Origin: Phycisphaerae bacterium
GTDB lineage: Bacteria; Planctomycetota; Phycisphaerae; UBA1845
Assembly (NCBI GenBank): GCA_029260165.1
Contig: JAJDDT010000097.1
Coordinates: forward strand, 31,935-95,934
Direction of reading: 5' to 3'
DNA: 64,000 bases
This document shows positions 53,559-62,803 of this stretch, piece by piece (position 1 is the stretch's first letter; the number at the start of each line of letters is the position of its first letter). The translations under genes and the position numbers were made by a program. Below the pieces are notes generated by a model that was not told the origin of the DNA, ran no database searches, and was given only the letters and a program-made list of their open reading frames with translations.

Positions 53559-54767
53559 TCACCGCGCCCGGACAGCCCCCTCCCACGGCAGTGTCGACAG
53601 ATTCCCCTGACGACCCGACACCGGCACCCCCATCGTGCCAGCCACGATTAACACCAACAAAATCAACACCCCATTGCCACCCAACGTCCACATCAAATCC
53701 GTCTGCCTGCCCAAATACAACAACACCGTCACATACGCAAACAACATCAAACACACCGGCAACAACCCCTTCCAGCTCAACCGCATCAACTGATCAAACC
53801 GAAAACGAGGCAACGTCCACCGAACCCACATGAACAGGAACAGGAAGGCTGCGATCTTCGTCGCAAAAACCGACATCTTCGCCAGCATCGCCCAAACCGA
53901 CGTCGCCTCAGGCTGCAGGAACGAAACCCACGGCAAGTGCCATCCACCCAGGAACAACACAATCACAAACCCGCTGCCAATGATCATGTGCGCATACTCA
54001 CCCAGAAAAAACAGCCCGAACTTCAACGCGCTGTATTCCGTGTGATAACCCCCGATCAACTCCTGCTCCGCCTCAGCCATATCAAACGGTGTGCGATTCG
54101 TCTCCGCAAACAACGTGACCAACATAATGAAAAACGCCACCGGATGGTGACACACATGCCACAAATTCCCCTCACCCATTTGCGATCGCGCTATATCATC
54201 CAATCCCAGTTGCCCCGTTGTCATCACCACAAGCAAAATCACCAACGCCATCGGAATCTCATAACTCAACATCTGCGCCGTCGCCCGCATCGCCGCCAAA
54301 AACGCAAACTTGTTGTTATTCGCCCAACCGCCCACCACCACGCCATAAACCGCCATCCCCCCAACCGCCAACAAATACAACAACCCCACCCCCGGGTCCG
54401 CCACCTGACACATCACATCAACCACACCGTCGCCATCCAGATCAACCATCCCCCCCCACGGCAATATCGCAAACCCCGCCAATCCCATAATCAACGCAAA
54501 CGCAGGAGCCAACACAAACAGCGGCTTGTCCACAAACGCCGGAATAATGTCCTCTTTCAATAAAAACTTCGCGCCATCCGCCATAGGCTGCAACAAACCC
54601 AACGGACCCACACGGTTCGGACCCACACGATCCTGCATCCACGCCGAAATCTTCCGCTCAAAATAAATGCAATACGCGACAGCCGTCATGATCGCGGCGA
54701 ACACCACCAGCGACAGCACCACGCTGAACACCAGTTGATCCTTCAATTGTTCAATCAACCAATCCAT
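53559..54767 (-). CDS. nuoH: NADH-quinone oxidoreductase subunit H
   Basis: About 402 residues, eight to nine membrane helices. ERKISAWMQDRVGPNRVGP is the quinone-chamber signature near the N-terminus, and LFAETNRTPFDMAEAEQELI with GYHTEYSALKFGLFFLGEYA is the conserved acidic loop. The ATG at 54767 is preferred to a TTG at 54776. Links the peripheral arm to the proton-pumping arm. Confidence 0.96.
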   Translation of the reverse strand: MDWLIEQLKDQLVFSVVLSLVVFAAIMTAVAYCIYFERKISAWMQDRVGPNRVGPLGLLQPMADGAKFLLKEDIIPAFVDKPLFVLAPAFALIMGLAGFAILPWGGMVDLDGDGVVDVMCQVADPGVGLLYLLAVGGMAVYGVVVGGWANNNKFAFLAAMRATAQMLSYEIPMALVILLVVMTTGQLGLDDIARSQMGEGNLWHVCHHPVAFFIMLVTLFAETNRTPFDMAEAEQELIGGYHTEYSALKFGLFFLGEYAHMIIGSGFVIVLFLGGWHLPWVSFLQPEATSVWAMLAKMSVFATKIAAFLFLFMWVRWTLPRFRFDQLMRLSWKGLLPVCLMLFAYVTVLLYLGRQTDLMWTLGGNGVLILLVLIVAGTMGVPVSGRQGNLSTLPWEGAVRAR

Positions 54768-54779
54768 GTCAGCCAACCA

Positions 54780-56402
54780 CTAATGCTGATGCGCCGGTTG
54801 CCTCGGCGCCTCCGCAATCTCTCGAAACGCGTCCATTTCCTCAGCCATCAACGCCCGCACACGCGCGCCCGAATACAACCCCTCAAAACCCGCCAACCCA
54901 AACAAATACTGACCGTCCCGCCTCGCACCGTCCGGAACATTGATCGCCCGCTCGAATGGCTGAATCAAACCCGCATGGTTCACAAAACTCCCGTCGCGCT
55001 CCACCCACGCACAAGCGGGCAGCACCAACTCCGCCTCACCGGTCAACGCACTCTCAAACATATCCTGAACAACCAACATCTCAATCTTCGCAAGCGAAGT
55101 CGCCAGCGCTTTCGGAACCCATTCCTCCGAATAACCACCAACCACCCAAACCGCCTCGAACGCCCCCTCCCCCGCCTTCGTCACAAACCCATCAAAATCA
55201 CAGGTGCTCCCCCCAAAATGCTCCGCCACCAGCTCCACACCCCGGCCGTTCGGACATTTCTCCCGACGAATCACAAACTTCGCGTCATCCGCATTGCAAC
55301 CGACCGGGAAACACCGCTCCTCCCCTACCATCGGCACAAACCCGGTCGCAATCGTCGCATCCGGCGCCAGCTCGCGAACGAACTTCGCCAGCAACCACGC
55401 CTCCTCACACGCCATCATCGGCGACAGCAACACCGCCACCTTCGCCGCCCCATGCCTGTCCACCTGCTGCTCAAACCGATAACGAACGATCTCCCCCAGC
55501 GACTCCCACGCAGGCGTCTCCATTTCCGCCCCGCGACGCAACCTCGGACGCGTCACCCGCTCGACATCATGCACATACTTCCAACCAAACCGCCCCTCAT
55601 CACACATCCACCACTCATTCACACCCGGGTTATACCGAGGCTTCAACCGTTGCACGCGATTGTCGCTCTGGTCCACCCGAATCGCACAACCCGTGCTGCA
55701 CCCCGGACAAACTGAATCCCCGCTCTCCAAAAACCACACCCGCTTTTTGAACAAAAAATCCTTGTCCAAAAGCGCCCCCACCGGACAAACATCAACCACA
55801 TTCCCCTGCATCGGATTGTCCAGCGGAATCCCCGGAAAAATATCAATCTCCGCCCGACCACCCCGATTCACAATACAAAGCTCCTCGGTCCCCGAAACCT
55901 CCTCGGCAAACCGAACGCAACGCGTACACATCACACAACGATCCGAATACAACAACGTCTGCGGACCGATGTCCTTCTTCGGGTTCACCTGCTTCTGATC
56001 GTGCATCCGCGACTCGGATTCACCAAATTTGTAACTGTAATCCTGCAGATGACACTCGCCTGCCTGATCACAAACCGGGCAATCCAACGGGTGATTCAGC
56101 AGAAAATACTCCATGCACGCCTTCTGATTCTGCTCCACCGCCCCCGAATCAAACCGCACCACCATCCCATCCTTCACAGGCGTCTGACACGACGGAAACA
56201 ACTTCGGCGCCCAACCCATCTCACGCGTCTTCGGATGAGGCAACTGCATCTCCATCAGACACAACCGACAGGACGCCACCACGCTCAAACCCGGATGATA
56301 ACAATAGTGAGGCACGTCCCAGCCCGCCTCCAGGGCAGCCTGCAACACCGGAATCCCGTCCCGGCACTCAATCTCCTGATTGTCAATCGTTATCTTCGCC
56401 AT
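54780..56402 (-). CDS. nuoG: NADH-quinone oxidoreductase subunit G
   Basis: 540 residues, shorter than the 680-900 of many NuoG. Cluster ligands are complete: [2Fe-2S] in CYHPGLSVVASCRLC, N5 in HPLDCPVCDQAGECHLQD, N4 in CVMCTRCVRFAEEVSGTEEL with DVCPVGAL, and CPGCSTGCAIRV at the start of the molybdopterin-like domain. That last domain is cut short, with only one Rossmann-like part (AKVAVLLSPMMACEEAWLLA). The ATG at 56402 opens MAKITIDNQEIEC, the family start; a longer reading crosses a hairpin. Confidence 0.94.
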   Translation of the reverse strand: MAKITIDNQEIECRDGIPVLQAALEAGWDVPHYCYHPGLSVVASCRLCLMEMQLPHPKTREMGWAPKLFPSCQTPVKDGMVVRFDSGAVEQNQKACMEYFLLNHPLDCPVCDQAGECHLQDYSYKFGESESRMHDQKQVNPKKDIGPQTLLYSDRCVMCTRCVRFAEEVSGTEELCIVNRGGRAEIDIFPGIPLDNPMQGNVVDVCPVGALLDKDFLFKKRVWFLESGDSVCPGCSTGCAIRVDQSDNRVQRLKPRYNPGVNEWWMCDEGRFGWKYVHDVERVTRPRLRRGAEMETPAWESLGEIVRYRFEQQVDRHGAAKVAVLLSPMMACEEAWLLAKFVRELAPDATIATGFVPMVGEERCFPVGCNADDAKFVIRREKCPNGRGVELVAEHFGGSTCDFDGFVTKAGEGAFEAVWVVGGYSEEWVPKALATSLAKIEMLVVQDMFESALTGEAELVLPACAWVERDGSFVNHAGLIQPFERAINVPDGARRDGQYLFGLAGFEGLYSGARVRALMAEEMDAFREIAEAPRQPAHQH

Positions 56403-56410
56403 GTTCCACT

Positions 56411-56434
56411 GTAGGGCAGGTGCTCGCACCTGCC
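56411..56434. repeat. family C hairpin inside the nuo operon
   Basis: gtagggcaggtgctcgcacc continuing to tgcc forms a nine-base stem (GGCAGGTGC with GCACCTGCC). It lies between nuoF and nuoG just before the nuoG start. A related pair occurs at 63714-63788. Confidence 0.6.
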
Positions 56435-56449
56435 GTCTTGCGTCCCAAA

Positions 56450-57757
56450 TCAGTTCAACACCCGCAACACCGCCTCAGCACGACCATCACGCTGCCGACC
56501 CATATGCTCCTCGTACTCGGTCCGAAATTTCTGCACAAGACCGCGTATCGGAAACGCCGCCCCATCCGGCAATCCACAAATACTATACCCAGGCATCATC
56601 CCCATCCGACCCGACACCTGCTCCAATAAATCCAGATCCTCAATCCGACCCGCCCCCATCGCAATCCGCGACGCAATCCTGTACATCCAGCTCGTCCCCT
56701 CCCGACACTGCGTGCACTGCCCACACGATTCATGCGAATAAAACCGCGACACATTCAACAAAACATCACGCATATCCGTCTCAACATCCACCACCACCGC
56801 AGCCGCCGTCCCCAACCCCAGCAACCCGAAATTCCGCGGGTCATCAAAATCCATCTTCATCCCCAACTCATCCCCCGTCAGCACACCCATACTGATCCCA
56901 CCCGGAAACACCGCCTTCACCCCAACATCATCCACCATCCCCCGACCATAGTCGTCCCCATAAATCAACTCCTCGCACGTCATGTCCATCGCCCCCTCAA
57001 AACACCCGGGCCTGTTCACCGGACCACTCAGGCAAAACAGTTTAGGCCCCGTGCTCGACCCCGCCCCGATCGATTGAAACCAATCCGCACCACGCGTCAT
57101 GATGTGCGGCAGATTCGCAAGCGTCTCAACGTTGTTCACCACCGTCGGCAAACCAAACGCACCCTCCACCGCAGGAAACGGCGGCTTGATCCGAGGCCAA
57201 CCACGCTTGCCCTCCAACGACTCAATCAACCCCGTCTCCTCACCACAAACATACGCCCCCGCCCCACGATGCACATAAACATCCAGATCAAACCCGCTCC
57301 CCAAAACATCCTTCCCCAGCAAACCCGCCGCGTAGGCCTCGTCAATCGCCAGTTGCAAAATATGAAACTGCTCGTGAAACTCCACCCGCAAATACACATA
57401 CGCAACCTGAGACCGCGTCGCATACGCAGCGATGATGATCCCCTCGATCAACATATGCGGATCGCTCTCCATCAACACCCGATTTGAAAACGTCGGCGGC
57501 TCAGACTCGTCACCGTTCACACACAAAATTGTCTTCTCACGATCCTTCGGCAAAAAAGACCACTTCACCCCCGCCGGAAAACCCGCCCCACCACGACCGC
57601 GAAGGTTCGCCTTCTTTACCTCCTCGATCACTTCATCCGACGACAACTTCAACGCCTTCTCCGCCCCCGCGTACCCGCCCCCAGCGCGATGCACCTTCAG
57701 TGTGCAGCTACCCTCAACCCCTCGATTCTTCAACAACACAGGCTCGTAGGAACCCAT
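56450..57757 (-). CDS. nuoF: NADH-quinone oxidoreductase subunit F
   Basis: 435 residues. NLRGRGGAGFPAGVKWSFLP is the NADH/FMN site and VNGDESEPPTF-type CVNGDESEPPTFSNRV follows; the N3 [4Fe-4S] ligands are CGQCTQCREGTSW and the later SICGLPDGA. Oxidises NADH. It is separated from its partner nuoE by the 1.2-kb gene at 57804. Confidence 0.96.
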   Translation of the reverse strand: MGSYEPVLLKNRGVEGSCTLKVHRAGGGYAGAEKALKLSSDEVIEEVKKANLRGRGGAGFPAGVKWSFLPKDREKTILCVNGDESEPPTFSNRVLMESDPHMLIEGIIIAAYATRSQVAYVYLRVEFHEQFHILQLAIDEAYAAGLLGKDVLGSGFDLDVYVHRGAGAYVCGEETGLIESLEGKRGWPRIKPPFPAVEGAFGLPTVVNNVETLANLPHIMTRGADWFQSIGAGSSTGPKLFCLSGPVNRPGCFEGAMDMTCEELIYGDDYGRGMVDDVGVKAVFPGGISMGVLTGDELGMKMDFDDPRNFGLLGLGTAAAVVVDVETDMRDVLLNVSRFYSHESCGQCTQCREGTSWMYRIASRIAMGAGRIEDLDLLEQVSGRMGMMPGYSICGLPDGAAFPIRGLVQKFRTEYEEHMGRQRDGRAEAVLRVLN

Positions 57758-57803
57758 CAGACTTCCCTTCGATCGCAGATCAACGTCGCCGCGGCATCAT
57801 CCC

Positions 57804-59033
57804 CTAAAACAGAATGATCCGAAAGTACACCACACCCCAAATCGCCAGCAACGTACTCACCACCCACCGCCGCCCGACAAACGCATGAGGCCCGATCATC
57901 GCCAGCAACACCAACAGAAAATCCAGCGAAAACCGGTTGTACCCCCGCTGCGCAAAGCCCGTCGTGTGATACAACATCAACACCGCATAAATCACCCCCA
58001 CCGAACCCAGCAACCACCGATTCTGCCGCTCCGCCCAGATCCGCTTCACATCCCAAATCACCATCAACAGCAACGGCGTCGTCCACCAGATTCCCGTCGA
58101 TTGCACACTCGGCAACCACCGCCAATTCCCATGCCTCTTCTCGAAAACAGGCCAACCCACATTCATCCAGTACAGGTTGTCGTCGATCCATTTCGAATGA
58201 AACGCCCCATCCGCCGCCGACAACGCCACAACATCCCCTCGACCCTCGTAAATCATCCCGTAACCATGCTGAACCGGGCTCCCGAACTTCAACTCGTTCA
58301 ACATTGCAAACGTCCCCACCAATACCACCACAAACGTCAGCCCAACCCAACGACGCCGTCCGCCCTGCAACCACGCCATCACAACCATCGGCAACGCATA
58401 CGCCACCATCGGCAACCGCGACAACCCCCCAATCAACAACCCGATACCCGACTGCCAAATCCGCCCCCCTCGAAAATACCCGTCCAGAAACAGCAGCAGA
58501 CCCACCTGCGAAATCGCATGATTCAGTTGCCAGACCGCCGCCGACAACGACGCACGATCCAGAATGCAGAACGCACTTGTCCCAAACACATACGCCAGCG
58601 TCAGCACCACCGCCGGAACAATCCGCCCGCACCGCCCCAAAAACAACCGATACGCCAACCCGGGCACCGTCCACACAAACACCACTGTCAGCAACCAATG
58701 AGGAACACCCTTCGGCGACACCATCAGAACCAACGCTGAAAAAATCGTCATCAACGGCGGAAAGTGACTGTACGTCGTGCCGTCCACCTCGGCTGTGTCG
58801 AAATCCGGCGCGGGAAGCGAAAGCTCCCCCTCCAGCCAACGCGACGCTTCGCGAACCTGCACATGATTCGCTGGTGTTAGAAAATCCGTCTGCCACGAAG
58901 GACCAGCCGGATACGGCGGACCACCAAAAAAACTCGCGAATACCACATACACCACCAACAACCCCAACCAGGGTTGCCGGTTCACCTCGGCCTTCAAAAC
59001 CGAACCGCTCGCGTTGTTGTCTGCCTCGTTCAA
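57804..59033 (-). CDS. polytopic membrane protein inserted between nuoE and nuoF
   Basis: 409 residues with about ten to eleven hydrophobic helices (GLLVVYVVFASFFGG at the start, then PHWLLTVVFVWTVPGLAYRL, SQVGLLLFLDGYFRGG and WVVSTLLAIWGVVYFRIILF at the end). The first extracytoplasmic loop has ASRWLEGELSLPAPDFDTAE, and the overall form recalls GT-C sugar transferases of the dolichyl-phosphate mannosyltransferase type, without a clear DD or DE motif. It is on the operon strand with 33 and 46-base gaps. Its relation to complex I is not known; a hitch-hiker in the operon is likely. Confidence 0.7.
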   Translation of the reverse strand: MNEADNNASGSVLKAEVNRQPWLGLLVVYVVFASFFGGPPYPAGPSWQTDFLTPANHVQVREASRWLEGELSLPAPDFDTAEVDGTTYSHFPPLMTIFSALVLMVSPKGVPHWLLTVVFVWTVPGLAYRLFLGRCGRIVPAVVLTLAYVFGTSAFCILDRASLSAAVWQLNHAISQVGLLLFLDGYFRGGRIWQSGIGLLIGGLSRLPMVAYALPMVVMAWLQGGRRRWVGLTFVVVLVGTFAMLNELKFGSPVQHGYGMIYEGRGDVVALSAADGAFHSKWIDDNLYWMNVGWPVFEKRHGNWRWLPSVQSTGIWWTTPLLLMVIWDVKRIWAERQNRWLLGSVGVIYAVLMLYHTTGFAQRGYNRFSLDFLLVLLAMIGPHAFVGRRWVVSTLLAIWGVVYFRIILF

Positions 59034-59066
59034 TCATTCCACACGCTGCCGCGCGCCACACCAAAC

Positions 59067-59705
59067 TCAATTCGAATCCTGCATCTCAACCACATCCGAC
59101 GTCGACGCAATCACACCATCATCCCTGTCATCATCCACCACAGGCCCGTCAAACAAATCACTCCGCGGCAAACCATGATCCGCATTCCCCGCATCCGCCA
59201 ACAACGCCGGAACATCAGCCGCCTTCACGCACTTGTGCATCCGCTCATTCACCAACAAACAAGGCCCATGATCACAACCCGCCAGACACTCCTCAACCGC
59301 AATGCTGTACTTCCCGTCCCCCGTCGTCTCATGCTCACCAATCCCCAAATGATCCTTCACCGCCTCCAACACCTCGCGACCGCCAAGGAGTTCACACGAA
59401 ATACTCCGACACACCGTCACAACCTTCTCACCCCGAGGCTTGGTCCAGAAATGTGTGTAAAACGAGATCGTGTCGAACACCGCCGACGGATGAATCTCCA
59501 GCAAATCCGCCACTTCCTTCATCGCCTGCCAACCGATAAACCCCAACGCATCCTGAATCACATGCAACGCAGGCAGCAACACCGCCCGCTTCGTCGGATA
59601 CCTCGGAAAAAAAGATTCGATCTTCCCCCGAATTGCCTCCGTCAGCACCGGCGTCGCGCCCGCGTCCACCACAGGCTCATTTCGATCAATTGTCTTCCAC
59701 GCCAT
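59067..59705 (-). CDS. nuoE: NADH-quinone oxidoreductase subunit E
   Basis: 212 residues. The thioredoxin-like [2Fe-2S] domain has ligands in VCRSISC and EECLAGCDHGPC (cluster N1a). The N-terminal helices LLPALHVIQDALGFIGWQAM match the family. A 35-residue acidic tail follows beyond the usual end (PVVDDDRDDGVIASTSDVVE), which is unusual. ATG at 59705. Confidence 0.94.
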   Translation of the reverse strand: MAWKTIDRNEPVVDAGATPVLTEAIRGKIESFFPRYPTKRAVLLPALHVIQDALGFIGWQAMKEVADLLEIHPSAVFDTISFYTHFWTKPRGEKVVTVCRSISCELLGGREVLEAVKDHLGIGEHETTGDGKYSIAVEECLAGCDHGPCLLVNERMHKCVKAADVPALLADAGNADHGLPRSDLFDGPVVDDDRDDGVIASTSDVVEMQDSN

Positions 59706-59720
59706 CACACTCTCCGCACG

Positions 59721-60980
59721 CTACCGATCCAGCTCCGCCGCAATAATATTCAACGAACCCAGAATCGCCACAACATCACTGATCTGATGACCCACCACCA
59801 GTTTCGGAAAACACTGGTAGTTAATAAAACTTGGCGGACGACACCGCGCCCGATACGCACAGCGACCACCATCGCTCGCAAAATAAAACCCCAGCTCACC
59901 ATTGGCTGTCTCATTCGCACCATACGATTCACCCACAGGAGGCGTGAATCCGCGATTCGTCATCACCTGCTCAAAATGATGAATCAATCCCTCAATACTG
60001 AAATAAACCTCGTCCTTGCCCGGCAACGTCTTCTTGTCATTGGGCAACACATTCACCGAACCAGACGGTATATTGTCAATCAACTGTTCAATAATTAAAA
60101 GCGACTGCCGCAATTCCTCAAGACGAACCAGATACCGCGAATAAACGTCCCCACCCGTCGCGATCGGCACCTTGAACTGCACCGCGCTGCTGCCCTTCCC
60201 ATCCCAGTCATCCTCATAGCAAAGATAAGGCTCGTCCTTCCGCAAATCCCGCCGCACACCGCTCGCACGCGCCAACGGACCCGTCAAACCCCAGTTGATC
60301 GCATCGTCGTGACCAATATACCCGACGCCCTTCGTCCGCTCGACGAAAATACGATTGCGATTCAACAGCGACACCATGTCGTCCAGCGTCTTCGGCAGCT
60401 TACGACAGAACGCCTTCACCTTCTCCGCCCATCCGTCGGGCATGTCCTGCATCAATCCCCCAACACGCGTATAACTCGTCGTAAACCGCGCCCCCGAAAT
60501 ATCCTCAAACAAGTCGTATATATCCTCCCGCTCGGAAAATCCATACAAAAACGCCGTAAACGCCCCCAAATCCAGAGCAGCCGTCCCCACACACAACAGG
60601 TGATCCTGAATCCGCGCCAACTCCGCAATAATCGTCCGCAACACCTTACACCGAGGCGTCAACTCAATATTGAAAAGCACCTCAACCGCATGATGCCACG
60701 CAATGTTGTTCGCCATCGGCGAGATATAGTTCATCCGGTCCGTCACAACCACATATTGATTGTAATCCAGATGCTCCCCCAGCTTCTCGAACCCACTGTG
60801 CAAATACCCAATATGAGGCACGCACGACAACACGCGCTCACCGTCCAACTCCAGCACCAGCCGCAACGTTGTGTGCGTCGCAGGATGCTGCGGACCAAAG
60901 TTCAACGTCCACCGGTCACCCCCAGGCTCCTCCGGTGCCAACGTCGCAGGCCGAATCTCACTAGCAGGCTCAATCGCCAT
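59721..60980 (-). CDS. nuoD: NADH-quinone oxidoreductase subunit D
   Basis: 419 residues of the 49-kDa/hydrogenase-large-subunit-like family. NFGPQHPATHTTLRLVLELD carries the quinone-site histidine; IGYLHSGFEKLGEHLDYNQY, and SYTRVGGLMQDMP and FYFASDGG are the other markers. It forms the quinone pocket with NuoB. The ATG at 60980 is preferred to a GTG at 60989. Confidence 0.96.
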   Translation of the reverse strand: MAIEPASEIRPATLAPEEPGGDRWTLNFGPQHPATHTTLRLVLELDGERVLSCVPHIGYLHSGFEKLGEHLDYNQYVVVTDRMNYISPMANNIAWHHAVEVLFNIELTPRCKVLRTIIAELARIQDHLLCVGTAALDLGAFTAFLYGFSEREDIYDLFEDISGARFTTSYTRVGGLMQDMPDGWAEKVKAFCRKLPKTLDDMVSLLNRNRIFVERTKGVGYIGHDDAINWGLTGPLARASGVRRDLRKDEPYLCYEDDWDGKGSSAVQFKVPIATGGDVYSRYLVRLEELRQSLLIIEQLIDNIPSGSVNVLPNDKKTLPGKDEVYFSIEGLIHHFEQVMTNRGFTPPVGESYGANETANGELGFYFASDGGRCAYRARCRPPSFINYQCFPKLVVGHQISDVVAILGSLNIIAAELDR

Positions 60981-61014
60981 AATCACCACTCACACTAATT
61001 CACTCTTCCCTCAA

Positions 61015-61039
61015 TGTAGCGTCACCCCTCGTGGGTGAC
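61015..61039. repeat. family B core hairpin inside the nuo operon
   Basis: tgtagcgtcacccctcgtgg then gtgac, the inverse of the core at 4420. It lies between nuoC and nuoD in the 85-base spacer. Confidence 0.6.
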
Positions 61040-61065
61040 GAGCAAACCAACCGCGTCCACAGGCA

Positions 61066-61608
61066 CTACCGACTCTCCCGAGTCAAAACCTCATAATCCT
61101 CCCGCTCACCACGACCCCGCAAAGGATAATCCTTCCGAAGCGGATGCGCCTCAAACGCCTCCCACGTCAAGATCCGACGCAGGTCCGGGTGATCCGAAAA
61201 CCGAACCCCGAACATGTCCCACACCTCACGCTCCATCCACTCCGCCCCCGCCCAGACCCCCGTCACACTCGGCACCTCCGGACTCGGATCATTCACAAAA
61301 CACTTCACCCATATCCGATGATTCCGCGACAAACTCAACAACGAATAAACCACCCCGTACCGATCCGTCGCCTTCGGAAAATTCAAATAATCCACGCACG
61401 TCAAGTCGCACAACTGCTCAAACGCACACGCCTCGCTATTCCGCAAAAACCGCATCACCTCCAACAACCGATCCGCCGGCACGCGCACATAAATCTGTTC
61501 CGCCCCCACCGCCCCATCAGCGCGATCCATCAGAGGGGAGGGCGAAAAATCAACGTCCGAAAATCCTTCGCTCAACGCCGAAATCACCTGTTGTGTTGCT
61601 TCATGCAT
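61066..61608 (-). CDS. nuoC: NADH-quinone oxidoreductase subunit C
   Basis: 180 residues, separate from NuoD. FEQLCDLTCVDYLNFPKATD and the closing stretch EREVWDMFGVRFSDHPDLRR to LRKDYPLRG are the 30-kDa subunit signature. Structural part of the peripheral arm. Confidence 0.95.
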   Translation of the reverse strand: MHEATQQVISALSEGFSDVDFSPSPLMDRADGAVGAEQIYVRVPADRLLEVMRFLRNSEACAFEQLCDLTCVDYLNFPKATDRYGVVYSLLSLSRNHRIWVKCFVNDPSPEVPSVTGVWAGAEWMEREVWDMFGVRFSDHPDLRRILTWEAFEAHPLRKDYPLRGRGEREDYEVLTRESR

Positions 61609-61638
61609 CGATCCAGATACCTCAACAAAACCGCGAGC

Positions 61639-62256
61639 CTACCGAGGCCCCGCACGCCGCGCCGAATTCAACTGCACCAGAGGCTGAACCGTCAACCCGA
61701 GTCCACCACGCTCCGCGCTCGACTTGATCCCCTCCGTCTCAACCAACCGCTGAATCGCCATGATCCCCTCGATCAGCGTCTCAGGCCTCGGCGGGCAACC
61801 GGGCACATAAACATCCACCGGCAAAAACTGATCCACCCCCTGAACCACCGCGTAGGTATCAAACACACCCCCCGTGCTCGCACACGCACCCATACTCACC
61901 ACCCACTTAGGCTCGCACATCTGCTGATAAATCCGTTGCAAAACCGGCATCATCTTGATCGCAACCCGTCCCGCACAGATCAACAAATCACACTGCCGAG
62001 GCGTGAACCGCATTACCTCCGCCCCAAAACGCGCGATGTCATAACGACTCGCCCCCGTCGCCATCAACTCAATCCCACAACACGCCGTCGCAAAAGGCAT
62101 AGGCCAAAGCGAATGCTTCCGCGACCAGTTCATCCCCATTTGAGGCAGATCACCGCCGACCTCCCGAAGCCGACCCACCAGATGGTCAAGCCGCGTCGTC
62201 AGATGATCACCCTCACCCGCCATGTGCGGATCGATGTCTGCCTTCGTCAATCCCAC
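61639..62256 (-). CDS. nuoB: NADH-quinone oxidoreductase subunit B
   Basis: About 205 residues. Cluster N2 ligands: the tandem CC in [13 protein letters not shown], Cys in [12 protein letters not shown] and Cys in [19 protein letters not shown]2 passes electrons to quinone. Starts are uncertain: GTG at 62256 with AAAGGA nine bases before, GTG at 62277, or TTG at 62250; I take the first. It overlaps the nuoA end by ten bases. Confidence 0.94.
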   Translation of the reverse strand: MGLTKADIDPHMAGEGDHLTTRLDHLVGRLREVGGDLPQMGMNWSRKHSLWPMPFATACCGIELMATGASRYDIARFGAEVMRFTPRQCDLLICAGRVAIKMMPVLQRIYQQMCEPKWVVSMGACASTGGVFDTYAVVQGVDQFLPVDVYVPGCPPRPETLIEGIMAIQRLVETEGIKSSAERGGLGLTVQPLVQLNSARRAGPR

Positions 62257-62705
62257 TGAAACGCATCCTTTCGCCACTCATACGCAAACCCCACCAAAAG
62301 CAGCACGAAGAAAATCCCCATCGCCCCCAACATGAAACCCGCCCCCACCGATCCACCATCCGGTGTCGCCACCGTCTCACCCGTCGTCGCCGCCCTGTAA
62401 AACACCACCGCCCAAGGCCAAAGGAAAACCACCTCAACATCGAACAGCAAAAACAGCATCGCCACAATGTAAAATCGCACGTTAAACCGCCGCCGGGCAT
62501 CCCCAAACACCGGCATCCCCGATTCGTAAATGCTGTCCTTGACAGGCCCCTTCTTCGCAGGACGAACAAGGTGCGCTAAAATCAACGCCCCCGCCGCCGT
62601 CGCACAAGCAAGCGCCACGACAAACCCGATCGCCTTCCACGCACCAAAATCAACCTGCATCAGCATCAAATTCATTCCGGAACACCGCAGACCCTCCGCA
62701 GCCAT
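62247..62705 (-). CDS. nuoA: NADH-quinone oxidoreductase subunit A
   Basis: 152 residues, three membrane helices. [20 protein letters not shown] is the family's conserved loop and [20 protein letters not shown] its TM2 with acidic residues. An inner ATG at 62675 ([11 protein letters not shown]) may be the true start, since the promoter below would leave only a very short leader for the outer one. First gene of the operon. Confidence 0.93.
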   Translation of the reverse strand: MAAEGLRCSGMNLMLMQVDFGAWKAIGFVVALACATAAGALILAHLVRPAKKGPVKDSIYESGMPVFGDARRRFNVRFYIVAMLFLLFDVEVVFLWPWAVVFYRAATTGETVATPDGGSVGAGFMLGAMGIFFVLLLVGFAYEWRKDAFQWD

Positions 62706-62720
62706 GACCTTCCGCGCGAC

Positions 62721-62750
62721 AGTCTAATTTGCAACAGCCAAATGCGTCAA
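62721..62750 (-). promoter_or_regulatory. possible promoter of the nuo operon
   Basis: On the minus strand TTGACG (five of six) and TAGACT (four of six) with 18 bases between, just upstream of nuoA. It points to a start of transcription near 62713. No regulator site is recognised. Confidence 0.4.
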
Positions 62751-62803
62751 CAACTTCATGACTTTTTTCACAATCTTCGCGCAAACAATTCAAACACAGG
62801 AAC

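Noticed and set aside
57757..59070. A 437-codon frame on the same strand as the membrane gene between nuoE and nuoF
   Set aside because: It is a frame-shifted reading of the same DNA; composition is Gly/Val/Cys-rich without helices, whereas the other frame gives a clean polytopic protein.
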